From contig NZ_FODS01000007.1 in the NCBI RefSeq assembly GCF_900110425.1, positions 90,550 to 154,549 of the forward strand: a DNA stretch of 64,000 nt, written 5' to 3'. Positions 9,416-19,222 of the stretch are shown piece after piece; the first letter of the stretch is position 1, and each line of letters opens with the position of its first letter. The DNA is from Salinihabitans flavidus (GTDB taxonomy: Bacteria; Pseudomonadota; Alphaproteobacteria; Rhodobacterales; Rhodobacteraceae). The position numbers and the translations under genes are program-made. The notes beneath the pieces were generated by a model. The model was not told the origin of the DNA and ran no database searches. It was given only the letters and a program-made list of their open reading frames with translations.

Positions 9416-10444
9416 TCACAGCGACGCCTCGGGCCGAAACCCCTCCGGCACCGCGTCGCGCCCCTCAAGCACCAGATCGGCCATGACCTCGCCCACCTTC
9501 GGCGCCATGCCGAAGCCGACCTTGAAGCCGCCGTTGGCGATGAACTCCGCCCCGCGCAGCGGGTGGCGCCCCAGCATCGGCGCGCGGCTTTTCGCCCGTG
9601 GCCGCACCCCGGCCCAACGCTCCAGCACCGGGGCGCCGCGCAGCGCCGGCACCGCCTCCACGGCCCGCGCGAGCACCGCGTCGATCTGCCCGTCCACGGT
9701 GTCCGGGTCATCGAACTCCCGCTCGGAGGTGGAGCCGACCGCCACCGTGCCATTGGCGTGCGGGACGATGTGAAGACCATCCGCGAAAAGCTGCGGCGCC
9801 GTGGGCCGGTCTAGGTGCAGGAGCGCGGCCTGCCCTTTCACGCCGTTGCCCACCGGCCGGCCCATGTCGCCGGACAGCTCTAGCAGGCCGCGCCAGCCGG
9901 TCGCCCAGACCACCGCCCCGTCGGCGGCGCCATCCGCCACGATCTCGCCACCGCGCGCGCGGATCGCGGCGGCGAGCGCGGCGCAGGCCCGGCGCGGGTG
10001 CATCCGCGCGCTCAGGTCATCGCGAATCCAGTGTCCCGTGGGCGAGCGGGGCGCCCAGTCGCCGGGATCGTCCGTCACGGTCCATGAAAACCGTCCCTGC
10101 CACAGGGTCGCGGCGGTGTCCGTTCGTGCCCTCGCCATATCGAGCCCGCGCGCATCCATCACGGGTTGCAGCCGCCCGGTGCGCCCGTAGCCCGCGGACA
10201 CGCCGCCCGCCGCCTCCACCCGCGCCCAGAAATCCTCTGCCATCACGAGGCTGTCGAACTGAAACGCCTTCTTGTTGTTCCAGTTCTCGGGCACATGCGG
10301 CGCCAGCGCCCCGACGATCCCGCCGGAGGCCCCCGCCCCCACGCCGCCGGGATCGATCACCCGCACCTTTGCCCCACGCGCCGCGCAGGCCCAGGCCACC
10401 GACAGGCCGAACGCCCCCGCCCCCATCACCGTGACATCGGCCAT
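9416..10444 (-). CDS. FAD-dependent oxidoreductase, DAO family; possible stand-alone MnmC oxidase half
   Basis: This 342-residue flavoprotein has an N-terminal dinucleotide-binding motif GAGAFG at residues 8-13 and the D-amino-acid-oxidase-like layout (GRLQPVMD, VWATGWRGL, VNGVKGQAALL-type segments, and a late GVRPRAKSRAPMLG). It starts 57 bp from, and divergent to, the MnmD-type methyltransferase. In gammaproteobacteria these two activities are fused as MnmC, in which the FAD domain removes the carboxymethyl group at U34 of tRNA. The pairing makes that role likely here. A glycine/D-amino-acid oxidase of amino acid metabolism is the alternative. Its 3' end faces repeat B. Confidence 0.8.
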   Translation of the reverse strand: MADVTVMGAGAFGLSVAWACAARGAKVRVIDPGGVGAGASGGIVGALAPHVPENWNNKKAFQFDSLVMAEDFWARVEAAGGVSAGYGRTGRLQPVMDARGLDMARARTDTAATLWQGRFSWTVTDDPGDWAPRSPTGHWIRDDLSARMHPRRACAALAAAIRARGGEIVADGAADGAVVWATGWRGLLELSGDMGRPVGNGVKGQAALLHLDRPTAPQLFADGLHIVPHANGTVAVGSTSEREFDDPDTVDGQIDAVLARAVEAVPALRGAPVLERWAGVRPRAKSRAPMLGRHPLRGAEFIANGGFKVGFGMAPKVGEVMADLVLEGRDAVPEGFRPEASL

Positions 10445-10501
10445 TGCAAATACGCCCCCCTTTGGTCAAACCTCATGCCACATCCTGTAAGGCATCCGGC
10501 A

Positions 10502-11173
10502 ATGAGCGACCAGAGCGAGGCGCTGACATGGCGCGGCGGGGCGATACCCGTCTCCACAAGGTTCGATGATCCCTATTTCAGCCTTGAGAACGGGCTGGAG
10601 GAGACGCGGCATGTCTTCTTGCGCGGCAACGCCCTGCCCGATCGGTTCGCGCCGGGGTTTCACATCGCGGAGCTTGGCTTTGGCACCGGGCTCAACCTGC
10701 TGGCGGCCTGGGCGGCATGGGAGGAGGCGGGGATGACCGCGCCACTGCGCTTCACCAGTTTCGAGCGGTTCCCGATCCCGCCGGACGCGATGGCGCGGGC
10801 GCTGGCGGCCTTTCCGGCACTCGCGGACCGGGCCGCGCGCCTGACCACCGCCTGGGCCGAGGATCCGGGCCTGTCCACGCTGGAGGGGATCGAGGCGCGG
10901 GTGATCATCGGCGATGCGCGCAGCGCGCTCGCGCGGCAGGGCTGGCAGGCAGACGCGTGGTTTCTTGACGGCTTCTCCCCCGCCCGCAACCCCGAGATGT
11001 GGGAGGCGCCGCTGATGACGCAGGTGGCCGCGCACACCAAGGCAGGCGGCACGGCGGCCACCTATACCGCCGCGGGGTTCGTGCGCCGCAACCTCGAGGC
11101 GGCGGGATTTGCCGTCACCCGCGTGCCCGGCTTCGGGCGCAAGCGCCACATGACCACCGCGCGAAAGGGCTGA
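10502..11173 (+). CDS. mnmD: tRNA 5-methylaminomethyl-2-thiouridine methyltransferase MnmD
   Basis: This 223-residue protein matches the methyltransferase half of MnmC. It begins with LTWRGGAIPVSTRFDDPYFS, has the SAM-binding stretch AELGFGTGLN at residues 61-70, then FTSFERFP, and the conserved WFLDGFSPARNPEMW around residues 150-164 and the FGRKRHM end. It methylates the aminomethyl group at the wobble uridine of certain tRNAs. The ATG at 10502 fits where family members begin. An upstream in-frame ATG at 10475 has no better ribosome site. It forms a divergent pair with the FAD oxidoreductase and is followed after two bases by the EamA transporter gene. Confidence 0.9.
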   Translation: MSDQSEALTWRGGAIPVSTRFDDPYFSLENGLEETRHVFLRGNALPDRFAPGFHIAELGFGTGLNLLAAWAAWEEAGMTAPLRFTSFERFPIPPDAMARALAAFPALADRAARLTTAWAEDPGLSTLEGIEARVIIGDARSALARQGWQADAWFLDGFSPARNPEMWEAPLMTQVAAHTKAGGTAATYTAAGFVRRNLEAAGFAVTRVPGFGRKRHMTTARKG

Positions 11174-11175
11174 GC

Positions 11176-12045
11176 ATGGCGGGTTTCAACACGCGGCTGG
11201 GGATCGGGCTGATGATCGGGGCGAGCTTCGTCTTTGCCATGCAGGACGGTATCTCGCGTCACTTGGCGGACACCTACAACGTCTTCATGGTGGTGATGAT
11301 CCGCTACTGGTTTCTCGCCGCCTTCGTCACCGCCATCGCCATGCGCCAGCGCGGCGGGCTGCGGCGGGTGGCCACGACCACGCAACCGTTGCTGCAAATC
11401 CTGCGCGGGCTGGTGCTGGCGACCGAGATCTGCGTGATGGTGGCGGCCTTCACCCTGCTGGGGCTGGTCGAGAGCCATGCCATCTTCATTTCCTACCCTC
11501 TGATCATCGCGGCACTGTCGGGGCCGATCCTCGGCGAGGCGGTGGGCTGGCGCCGCTGGGCGGCGATCGCGGCGGGGTTTTCCGGGGTGCTGATCATCCT
11601 GCAACCGGGCACCGGGGTGTTTCAGCCCGCCGCCATCGTGCCGCTGATCGCGGCGACGCTGTTCGCGCTTTACGGGCTTTTGACGCGCTTTGTCTCGCGG
11701 CTCGACAGGTCGGATACGAGTTTCTTCTATGTCGGCATCGTCGGGGTGATCTACATGACGCCGATCGGACTTTGGAACTGGCAGGCGATGACCGGGCCGG
11801 ACTGGGGCTGGATGGGCGCGCTGTGCCTGACCGGGGCGCTGGGGCACTGGCTGCTGATCAAGTGCTACGAGGCGGCGGAGGCCAGCGCGGTGCAGCCCTT
11901 CGCCTATCTGCAACTGCCCTTCGCGGCGGTGATCGGCCTCGTGGTGTTCAGCGAGGTGGTGCGCCTCAACGTCGTTGCCGGCGCCGCCGTGGTGGTCGCG
12001 GCGGGGCTGTTCACCCTCTGGCGGGAGCGGCGGGTGAGACGCTAG
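11176..12045 (+). CDS. EamA/DMT-family transporter
   Basis: This 289-residue integral membrane protein has about ten hydrophobic helices in two repeats, starting with LGIGLMIGASFVFAMQDGIS and showing the paired EamA layout (GLVESHAIFISYPLIIAALS in the first half, GHWLLIKCYEAAEASAVQPF in the second). It is a drug/metabolite superfamily exporter whose substrate cannot be assigned. Its ATG lies three bases past the mnmD stop, so the two genes are probably cotranscribed. The arginine-rich tail (WRERRVRR) is a normal cytoplasmic end. It converges on the lytic transglycosylase gene with a 12-bp gap. Confidence 0.85.
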   Translation: MAGFNTRLGIGLMIGASFVFAMQDGISRHLADTYNVFMVVMIRYWFLAAFVTAIAMRQRGGLRRVATTTQPLLQILRGLVLATEICVMVAAFTLLGLVESHAIFISYPLIIAALSGPILGEAVGWRRWAAIAAGFSGVLIILQPGTGVFQPAAIVPLIAATLFALYGLLTRFVSRLDRSDTSFFYVGIVGVIYMTPIGLWNWQAMTGPDWGWMGALCLTGALGHWLLIKCYEAAEASAVQPFAYLQLPFAAVIGLVVFSEVVRLNVVAGAAVVVAAGLFTLWRERRVRR

Positions 12046-12057
12046 GGCGCGTTGCGC

Positions 12058-14010
12058 CTAGTCGATGGGCGCATCGGGGACCGAAAGCGTGCCGCCGACA
12101 AGTTCCTCGCTGAATGGCACCGGATGCGGCGCCTTGCCGAGGCGCGCGCGATAGACTGGCAGGCTTTCGGCCACGCGCATGATGTAATTGCGCGTCTCCG
12201 AGAAGGGGACATGCTCGATCCAGTCCACCACGTCCCTCTCGCCGCTGCGCGGATCGCCCAGATCTTTCATCCAGCGCACCGGGCGGGACGGCCCGGCGTT
12301 ATACCCCGCCGAGACCATCACCACGTTGCCGCCGAACTGCCGCGACAGCCCGGCGAGATAGGCGCTCCCAAGTCTGGCGTTGTAGACCGGATCGGTGATC
12401 AGCTTCGAGACATCGTATTCCAGTTCGAGCGCCGCCGACACCTGCCGCGCCGTGCCGGGCATGAGCTGCATCAGCCCGCGCGCCCCGGCGTGGGAGATCA
12501 CGGCGGGGTCAAACTCGCTCTCGCGGCGAGCGATGGCGAGCGCCATTTCGGGCGCCACCGGCAGATCGCGCTTTGCCAGCGGATGCAGAGCGTAATAGGG
12601 GCCCGGGATCTCGATGCCCGCCTGCGCGAACCGTTTGCCCAGCATCACGGCGAGATGCGGCTGGTCCAGTTCTATCGCCATCCGGCCAAGCTGCCCCATC
12701 CCGGTGCGGTCCTGGCTTTCGGCCAGATGCGTCCAGAACCGCTCTGCCAGTGTCAGCTCTCCGGCCTCCAGAAACAGCATCGCGGCGCGATGCACGCTCG
12801 ATTGGGTAAAGGACGCCTGCCGCCAGTCGGGAAACGCCTCCCCGCCCGCCAGTGCCGGATCGGGGGGCATCCCCGCCTTTTCCGCCGCCAGAAGCCCGTA
12901 GAAACTGGTCTGGAACTGCCCGCCGCCGGCATAGGCCTTCGCCGCCGCCTCATCGTCGCCCAGGGCCTCCAGCGCGCGGCCGATCCAGTATCCCGCGCGG
13001 CCCATGGAAATCGGCGTCTCCACCGCCTTTTCGAACTTCAGGAAATGACCGAGCGCCAGATCGGGCCGGTCCAGAAACCGCAGAGCGAGATAGCCCGACA
13101 GCCATTCCAGATCGGCGTAGGCGGACCCTTCCGTCAATCCATGCGTCCATGCGATTTCATAGGCCTGCTCATGGCGCCCCTCCCGCATCTGCGAGCGCAC
13201 GAGCGCGCGGCGCCATCCGGCCCATTCCCCGGGTTCATCCAGCGTGCCGGCCTTGCTGTGCTCCAGCAGAACCTCGATGGCATCGGCGTCACGCCCCTTG
13301 CGCGCGCGCCACTGGAACCGTTCATAGGCCAGCCCCGGATGATCCCGAAGCCGCGCCGGCACCGCTTCGATCAGCGAATCGACACCGGGGCGCATTCCGC
13401 GCAGGGCGATCCGCGCCCGCGCCAGCGCCTGCCAGTCCTCGCCGACAAGCGGCAGCATCCGCTCGGCGTTCTCCTCCCAGCCGCGCCAGAGCGCCATGTC
13501 GAGTCGCGCCTCGTGATGCGGGGCCAGTATATCGCCATAGTTGAGGATGAATTCCGCCTGTTCCTGCGTGCCCATCGGCAGGGTGCGCCACGCCAGAACG
13601 ATCCCCGCCTGCGCCGCGCCCAGCTCTCCGCCGCGTTGCAGGACGTCGGAGTAGATCAGCGCGCCCTGTGCCGTCTGCGCGGGCTGCCCGTCGAAAAATT
13701 CCAGTATCCAGTCGCTTGAGGCGCCGGAAAAAGCGCCCTCGGACTGTTTGCGGAGATAGTCCATCCCCGGCCAGTCAGGGTTGCGCGCGAGAAAGGCGCG
13801 CACCTCGCTCGCCTCGCCCCGCCCGGCGCGCAGCCGGTGCCATGTGACGATGTCGGCGGCCACCTGACCGCCCTGCCGCGCCGCGCTCGCGGCCCCGTCC
13901 CAATCGCCGGTGCGCAGGGCGTCCATCGCCTCGGACACAGGGGTCCGGGTCTGCGCCGATGCCCCGGACGCAAGACAAAGTGCCAGCAGCAAAAACGGGA
14001 ATATGCGCAT
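12058..14010 (-). CDS. Soluble lytic murein transglycosylase (Slt70-like)
   Basis: This is a 650-residue periplasmic protein with a signal peptide (MRIFPFLLLALCLASGASAQ). A long alpha-helical middle resembles the superhelical U and L domains of Slt70, and the C-terminal SLT domain covers about residues 485-620. The catalytic glutamate is in IARRESEFDP (about residue 497), followed by GLMQLMPGTA and AGYNAGPSR, which are standard SLT motifs. It cleaves the glycan strands of peptidoglycan to form anhydro ends. The start at 14010 gives a clean signal peptide. Nine further upstream codons are open but would spoil it. It is divergent from dapA. Confidence 0.93.
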   Translation of the reverse strand: MRIFPFLLLALCLASGASAQTRTPVSEAMDALRTGDWDGAASAARQGGQVAADIVTWHRLRAGRGEASEVRAFLARNPDWPGMDYLRKQSEGAFSGASSDWILEFFDGQPAQTAQGALIYSDVLQRGGELGAAQAGIVLAWRTLPMGTQEQAEFILNYGDILAPHHEARLDMALWRGWEENAERMLPLVGEDWQALARARIALRGMRPGVDSLIEAVPARLRDHPGLAYERFQWRARKGRDADAIEVLLEHSKAGTLDEPGEWAGWRRALVRSQMREGRHEQAYEIAWTHGLTEGSAYADLEWLSGYLALRFLDRPDLALGHFLKFEKAVETPISMGRAGYWIGRALEALGDDEAAAKAYAGGGQFQTSFYGLLAAEKAGMPPDPALAGGEAFPDWRQASFTQSSVHRAAMLFLEAGELTLAERFWTHLAESQDRTGMGQLGRMAIELDQPHLAVMLGKRFAQAGIEIPGPYYALHPLAKRDLPVAPEMALAIARRESEFDPAVISHAGARGLMQLMPGTARQVSAALELEYDVSKLITDPVYNARLGSAYLAGLSRQFGGNVVMVSAGYNAGPSRPVRWMKDLGDPRSGERDVVDWIEHVPFSETRNYIMRVAESLPVYRARLGKAPHPVPFSEELVGGTLSVPDAPID

Positions 14011-14156
14011 GATCTCTTGCAATTTCCAGATCGACAAAGGATAGACCCTTTCTATATATCCGCGCCTGCCCCCCCTCTCAATTCACAACTGCGGCAGGCG
14101 GGGCAGACCGTCGGTCATAACCTGATCCGACCGGAACCGAAACAAAGGAGCGTGTC

Positions 14157-15032
14157 ATGTTCAAAGGGTCCCTTCCCGCCCTCGTCACGCCGTTCTCGAA
14201 CGGCGCGCTGGATCTGGTAACGCTCAAAAAACTTGTCGAATGGCATATCGCCGAAGGCAGCAACGGGCTTGTCCCCGTCGGCACCACCGGCGAGAGCCCC
14301 ACGCTCAGCCATGAAGAGCATGAAACCGTGATCGCCGAAGTCGTCAAGGCCGCCGCGGGCCGCGTGCCGGTGATCGCCGGGGCGGGATCGAACAACACCG
14401 TCGAGGCCATCCGCTTCATCCGGTTCGCCGAAGAGGCGGGCGCCGATGCCGCGCTGGTGGTGACGCCCTATTACAACAAGCCGACGCAACGCGGCATGGT
14501 CGCGCATTTCACCGCACTGCACGAGTGCTGCAACCTGCCGATCATCATCTACAACATTCCAGGGCGGTCGGTCGTGGACATGATGCCCGACACGATGGCG
14601 GAACTGGCGAAACTGCCGCGCATCGTCGGGGTGAAGGACGCCACCGGCGATCTGGCCCGCGTGAGCGAGCAGCGCGGCACCTGCGGGCCGGACTTCATCC
14701 AGCTTTCGGGAGAGGACGCGACCGCGCTCGGCTTCAACGCGCATGGGGGGGTGGGCTGCATTTCCGTGACCGCCAATGTCGCGCCGCGCCTCTGCGCGGA
14801 ATTTCAGGCCGCGACACTGGCGGGCGATTACGCCACCGCGCTGACCTATCAGGATCGGCTGATGCCGCTGCACGAGGCGATTTTCCTTGAGCCGGGGCTG
14901 GTGGGCGCCAAATACGCGATGTCGCGGCTTGGCCTGTGCAGCGACGAGGTCCGCTGCCCGCTGACCGGGCTTCTGGATGGCACCAAGGCCCGGATCGACG
15001 CGGCCATGCGCCACGCGGGTCTCATGAACTGA
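14157..15032 (+). CDS. dapA: 4-hydroxy-tetrahydrodipicolinate synthase
   Basis: At 291 residues it has the typical DapA length. The Schiff-base lysine is K160 in [13 protein letters not shown]132 in IIYNIPGRS and the T44-T45 pair in [10 protein letters not shown] are the other catalytic residues. DapA condenses pyruvate with aspartate semialdehyde in lysine and diaminopimelate synthesis, supplying the same cell wall that the neighbouring transglycosylase remodels. AAAGGAG stands 7-8 bases before the ATG. The gene is alone on its strand and is followed by a short copy of repeat B. Confidence 0.96.
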   Translation: MFKGSLPALVTPFSNGALDLVTLKKLVEWHIAEGSNGLVPVGTTGESPTLSHEEHETVIAEVVKAAAGRVPVIAGAGSNNTVEAIRFIRFAEEAGADAALVVTPYYNKPTQRGMVAHFTALHECCNLPIIIYNIPGRSVVDMMPDTMAELAKLPRIVGVKDATGDLARVSEQRGTCGPDFIQLSGEDATALGFNAHGGVGCISVTANVAPRLCAEFQAATLAGDYATALTYQDRLMPLHEAIFLEPGLVGAKYAMSRLGLCSDEVRCPLTGLLDGTKARIDAAMRHAGLMN

Positions 15033-15085
15033 GGCTGACCCGATTGTGCGCCTTGCGGCGCGACTCATGGCTGTGACGGGGGGCG

Positions 15086-15127
15086 CCGCCCGCCGGACCC
15101 CCCGAGATATTTGACCCGAAAAGACGC
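15086..15127 (+). repeat. Interspersed repeat B, copy 2 (short)
   Basis: The spacer between dapA and the end of ubiB holds GCCGGACCCCCCGAGATATT and TGACCCGAAAAGACGC. That is the right-hand half of repeat B with a few base changes. The left half, with the 31-bp units, is missing. Like the other copies it lies between convergent genes or downstream of a gene, so a role at transcript ends is possible. Confidence 0.6.
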
Positions 15128-15150
15128 ACAAGGGCGCGTTCAATCGTGGC

Positions 15151-16686
15151 TCACAGCAGCCAGACGGCGGCGCCGAACGCGGCGGCGGCGCCAATGGCCA
15201 GACCGCCCAGCCCGCCGGTCAGAACCCACGGCCAGCGCGCGGGGCGCGGGGCGGGCTCGGCCCGCGCCTGCCGGATCAGGAGATCCTCCATCAGGCCCGG
15301 CAGGCGCGGGCCGAAGCGCGCCATCACCTTCGCGGTGAGGGCCAGATCGCGCGCCAGCGCGCGCGGCCCGATGCTCTGGCGGATATAGTCGCTCACCACC
15401 GGCTTGGCCACGTCCCATATGTTGACCGCCGGATCGAGCGAGCGCGCGACCCCCTCGACCACGACCATCGTGCGTTGCAGCAGGATCAGTTCGGTGCGGG
15501 TCTCCATCCCGAACCGCTCTGTCACCTCGAAGAGATAGCTCAGCAGCCGGCCCATCGAGATGCGCGTGGCGTCCATGCCGAAGATCGGCTCTCCGACGGC
15601 GCGCAGGGCGCGGGCAAATTCGTCCACGTCGCGGTCGGGGGGGACATAGCCGGCCTCGAAATGCACCTCCGCGACGCGCTTGTAGTCGCGCTGGATGAAG
15701 CCATAGAGGATCTCGGCATAGACCCGGCGGGTGTATTCGTCGATATGGCCCATGATCCCGAAATCATAGGCGATGATGTCGCCGTTGGCCGCGACCTTGA
15801 GGTTGCCCTGATGCATGTCGGCGTGAAAATAGCCGTCGCGCAGCGCGTGGTTGAGAAACAGCGACAATACCCGGTTGCCCAGCGCGTGCCGGTCGTGCCC
15901 GGCGGCATCGAGCGCCGCGTTGTCGCCCAGCGGCGCGCCCTCCGCCCAGCCCAGCGTCATCACCCGGCGGCCGGAATACTCCCACTTCACGCGGGGCACC
16001 TGAAACCCGGCGTCGCCTTCGGTGTTGTCGGCGAACTCGCTGGCCGAGGCGCTTTCGAGGCGCAGGTCCAGCTCCCCCGACACCACGCCGTCGAAATGCC
16101 TGATGACATCGCGCGGGCGCAACCGGCGCGAGAAGGGCAGCAGGAACTCGATCACGTCGGCGGCGAAATAGAAGGCGTCGATATCCTTGCGGAAAGCCCG
16201 CTCTATGCCGGGGCGCAGCACCTTGACGGCGACCTCCTCTCCGGTCTCCGCGATCCGTGCCTTGTGGACCTGCGCCAGCGAGGCCGCCGCCACCGGTCCG
16301 GAAAACGCGCTGAAGATCACGTCGGGATCGCGGCCCAGCTCATGCAGAACGCTTTTCTTCGCGGTCGCCGTGTCGAAGGGCGGCAGATCGTCCTGCAACA
16401 CGCGTAACTGCCGCGCCATGTCCTCGCCCACCACGTCGGGGCGGGTCGAGAGCACCTGACCGAACTTGATGTAGGCCGGGCCCAGCGCGGTGAGCGCGCG
16501 TGTCGCCGGCGGCATCGCCGGATCGCCCCGGTAGCCCAGCCAGCGGAATGGCCAGGCCACGCTCCGCGCCAGCACCCGAAGCGCGGGCGGCGCCTCGAAC
16601 GCATCGAGCACGAAGCCCATCGCGCCCGTGCGCTCCAGCGTCGCGCCGGTGCGGATCAGCCGCCAGATGTTGTGCGGCCCCCTCAC
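15151..16686 (-). CDS. ubiB: UbiB, ABC1/ADCK-family atypical kinase for ubiquinone synthesis
   Basis: This 511-residue protein has the family motif [11 protein letters not shown] near residue 75, the alanine-rich nucleotide loop [11 protein letters not shown], a [10 protein letters not shown] segment and DFGIMGHID. Two hydrophobic segments near the C-terminus ([20 protein letters not shown] and after) anchor it in the membrane. UbiB is needed for ubiquinone biosynthesis, probably by an ATPase activity that helps extract lipid precursors. It starts with GTG, overlapping the ubiE stop as GTGA at 16683-16686, so translation is coupled to ubiE. Confidence 0.94.
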   Translation of the reverse strand: MRGPHNIWRLIRTGATLERTGAMGFVLDAFEAPPALRVLARSVAWPFRWLGYRGDPAMPPATRALTALGPAYIKFGQVLSTRPDVVGEDMARQLRVLQDDLPPFDTATAKKSVLHELGRDPDVIFSAFSGPVAAASLAQVHKARIAETGEEVAVKVLRPGIERAFRKDIDAFYFAADVIEFLLPFSRRLRPRDVIRHFDGVVSGELDLRLESASASEFADNTEGDAGFQVPRVKWEYSGRRVMTLGWAEGAPLGDNAALDAAGHDRHALGNRVLSLFLNHALRDGYFHADMHQGNLKVAANGDIIAYDFGIMGHIDEYTRRVYAEILYGFIQRDYKRVAEVHFEAGYVPPDRDVDEFARALRAVGEPIFGMDATRISMGRLLSYLFEVTERFGMETRTELILLQRTMVVVEGVARSLDPAVNIWDVAKPVVSDYIRQSIGPRALARDLALTAKVMARFGPRLPGLMEDLLIRQARAEPAPRPARWPWVLTGGLGGLAIGAAAAFGAAVWLL

Positions 16687-17435
16687 AGTTTCCAGCCTGA
16701 GTGCAGCGCCGCGATTCCCATCGACAGGTTGCGGTATTTGGCGTTTTCGAACCCGGCGGCGCGGATCATCGACACGAAGGTGTCCTGATCGGGAAAGCGC
16801 CGAATCGATTCCACCAGATACTGATAGCTGTCGCGGTCCCCCGCGATCGCCTGCCCCATGCGCGGGATGACGTTGAAGGAATAGAGGTCATAGATCTTCT
16901 GCATCATCTCGTTCGGGATCTGGCTGAACTCCAGTACCATCAGCCGCCCGCCCGGACGCAGCACGCGGAACGCCTCCGCGAGCGCGACCTCGGGCCGCGT
17001 GACATTGCGGATGCCGAAGCTGATCGTGTAGACATCGAAGCTGCCATCCGCGAACGGAAGCGCCATGGCGTCGCCCACCACCCAGTCGAGGCTGTCCTCC
17101 ATCCGCCCGGCCTCGGCGCGCTTGCGCCCCTCCACCAGCATCGGCTCTGTCAGGTCGAGCACCGTGGCATGACCCCGCCCCGCGCGCGCCAGAAAGCGAA
17201 AGGCGATGTCGCCGGTGCCCCCCGCCACATCCAGAAGCCGCTGACCGGCGCGCGGCGCGAGCCAGTCCATCATTGCATCCTTCCAGATGCGGTGAACCCC
17301 CATCGACATGGCGTCGTTCATCACGTCGTATTTGCTCGCGACCGAGTTGAAGACGCCCCGCACCCGGCCCGCCTTTTCGGATTCCGGCACCGTCTCGAAA
17401 CCGAAATGCGTGGTTTTTCTGTCGTCGTCACTCAT
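16683..17435 (-). CDS. ubiE: Demethylmenaquinone/2-methoxy-6-polyprenyl-1,4-benzoquinol methyltransferase
   Basis: At 250 residues it has the expected UbiE length. [20 protein letters not shown] near residue 30, the SAM loop [13 protein letters not shown] around residues 68-80, and the late [10 protein letters not shown] and [12 protein letters not shown] segments are UbiE signatures. It performs the C-methylation step in ubiquinone synthesis. The start [14 protein letters not shown] was chosen because the open frame further upstream runs into mutM on the other strand. It is the first gene of the ubiE-ubiB unit and is divergent from mutM with 85 bp between them. Confidence 0.95.
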   Translation of the reverse strand: MSDDDRKTTHFGFETVPESEKAGRVRGVFNSVASKYDVMNDAMSMGVHRIWKDAMMDWLAPRAGQRLLDVAGGTGDIAFRFLARAGRGHATVLDLTEPMLVEGRKRAEAGRMEDSLDWVVGDAMALPFADGSFDVYTISFGIRNVTRPEVALAEAFRVLRPGGRLMVLEFSQIPNEMMQKIYDLYSFNVIPRMGQAIAGDRDSYQYLVESIRRFPDQDTFVSMIRAAGFENAKYRNLSMGIAALHSGWKL

Positions 17436-17520
17436 GGCTCTTGCCGTTTTCTCCGTTGCGGTCTTCTTATAGGGCACCGGAAGGGCGCACAATGGCGCCC
17501 CTGCCACGAAGGACGCCCCC

Positions 17521-18372
17521 ATGCCCGAATTGCCAGAGGTCGAAACCGTTCGCCGCGGACTGGAACCGGTGATGACCGGCGCCGTGATCGCGCACGCCCG
17601 CGTCAACCGGCCCGATCTGCGCTGGCCCTTCCCGGCGAATATGGCGCAACGCCTGACCGGGGCAAGGGTGGACCGCCTGCGCCGCCGGTCGAAATACATT
17701 CTTGCCGATCTGGATACCGGCGAGACGCTGCTGATCCATCTTGGCATGTCTGGGCGGATTCTGGTCTCGGGCGATCCGCTGGGCCGCTTTGTCCACGATC
17801 ATCCCGCGCCCGAACGGCACGACCATGTGGTGCTCGACATGGACAACGGGGCGCGCGTCACCTTCAACGATCCGCGCCGCTTTGGCGCGATGGACCTGAT
17901 GCCCACCGGATCAGAGCATCTGCACCCGCTTCTGGCGCGTCTGGGGCCCGAACCGCTGGGCAATGAATTTCACGAGACCTATCTGTCGGAGGCGCTCAGG
18001 GCCCGCAACACGCCGATCAAATCGGCGCTTCTGGACCAGCGACTCATTGCCGGTCTGGGCAATATCTATGTCTGCGAGGCGCTGTTCCGCGCGGGCATCT
18101 CTCCGCGGCGCCGCGCCCGCAACATCTCTCGCGCGCGGGGCGCCGCGCTCGTTCCCATCATCCGGCAGGTGCTGTCAGAGGCAATCGCGGCGGGCGGGTC
18201 GTCCTTGCGCGATTACCGCCAAGCCGATGGAGAGCTTGGATATTTTCAGCACAGCTTCGATGTATACGGGCGCGAGGGCGCCCCATGCCGCGCGCTCGGC
18301 TGCGATGCGCGAATCGCGCGAGCGGTCCAATCGGGGCGCTCCTCCTTCTACTGTCCGCAATGCCAAAGATAG
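17521..18372 (+). CDS. mutM: Formamidopyrimidine-DNA glycosylase
   Basis: The 283-residue protein begins with [13 protein letters not shown], where the proline after the removed Met is the catalytic nucleophile and the following glutamate assists. K in [11 protein letters not shown], the H2TH region around [14 protein letters not shown], and a C-terminal zinc finger (C-x4-C, then C-x2-C in YCPQCQR) are present. It removes oxidised purines such as 8-oxoguanine from DNA and nicks the strand. The gene is divergent from ubiE and is followed after 64 bp by an enoyl-CoA hydratase gene. Confidence 0.96.
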   Translation: MPELPEVETVRRGLEPVMTGAVIAHARVNRPDLRWPFPANMAQRLTGARVDRLRRRSKYILADLDTGETLLIHLGMSGRILVSGDPLGRFVHDHPAPERHDHVVLDMDNGARVTFNDPRRFGAMDLMPTGSEHLHPLLARLGPEPLGNEFHETYLSEALRARNTPIKSALLDQRLIAGLGNIYVCEALFRAGISPRRRARNISRARGAALVPIIRQVLSEAIAAGGSSLRDYRQADGELGYFQHSFDVYGREGAPCRALGCDARIARAVQSGRSSFYCPQCQR

Positions 18373-18436
18373 CTTGATCAACCTTGTTTTGATGGTAAGG
18401 GTTCGATCCTGACCGCAACAATGGAAAGCAGTCCTG

Positions 18437-19213
18437 ATGGCTTTTGAGACGATCATCGTCGAAATCGAAGATCATATCGCCCTGATCAAGCTGAACCGGC
18501 CGGATGCCCTGAACGCGCTGAATTCACAGCTTCTGCGCGAACTGGGGCGGGCCCTGTCAGAGGCGGACGCCAACGACAAGGTGCGCTGCATCGTGCTGAC
18601 TGGATCGGAAAAGGCATTCGCCGCCGGGGCCGACATCAAGGAAATGTCCGAGAAGAGTTTCGTGGACATGTTCCTTTCGGATTTCTTCGGCCGCGAGGGC
18701 GACACCATCGCCCGCACCCGCAAGCCGATTGTCGCCGCCGTTTCGGGCTACGCGCTCGGCGGCGGATGCGAGCTTGCGATGATGTGCGATTTCATCATCG
18801 CGTCGGACACCGCCAAGTTCGGCCAGCCCGAGATCAATCTCGGCGTGATCGCCGGCATCGGCGGCACCCAGCGCCTGACGAAATTCGTGGGCAAGTCGAA
18901 ATCCATGGACATGCACCTGACGGGCCGCTTCATGGACGCCGAAGAGGCCGAACGCTCGGGCCTCGTCTCCCGCGTGGTGCCGGCGAGGAAACTCATGGAC
19001 GAGGCGATGGGCGCCGCAGCCAAGATTGCGGAGAAATCGGTGCTGGCCTCGATGGCCGTGAAGGAAGCGGTGAACCGCGCCTATGAAACGCCGCTCTCCG
19101 AAGGGCTGCTATTCGAACGGCGGCTGTTTCACGCGCTCTTCTCGACCGAGGACCAGAAAGAGGGCATGAGCGCCTTTCTCGACAAGCGCGAAGCGCAGTT
19201 CCGCGACAAGTAG
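18437..19213 (+). CDS. Enoyl-CoA hydratase
   Basis: This 258-residue crotonase-fold enzyme has the oxyanion-hole segment [10 protein letters not shown] near residue 62 and the two catalytic glutamates in [12 protein letters not shown] and [11 protein letters not shown], the arrangement of true short-chain enoyl-CoA hydratases (ECHS1/PaaF type). It hydrates trans-2-enoyl-CoA in beta-oxidation. GGAAAG about 8 bases before the ATG serves as a weak ribosome site. There are no other fatty-acid genes beside it, so a specific pathway cannot be assigned. Confidence 0.92.
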   Translation: MAFETIIVEIEDHIALIKLNRPDALNALNSQLLRELGRALSEADANDKVRCIVLTGSEKAFAAGADIKEMSEKSFVDMFLSDFFGREGDTIARTRKPIVAAVSGYALGGGCELAMMCDFIIASDTAKFGQPEINLGVIAGIGGTQRLTKFVGKSKSMDMHLTGRFMDAEEAERSGLVSRVVPARKLMDEAMGAAAKIAEKSVLASMAVKEAVNRAYETPLSEGLLFERRLFHALFSTEDQKEGMSAFLDKREAQFRDK

Positions 19214-19222
19214 GGCGCGCTC

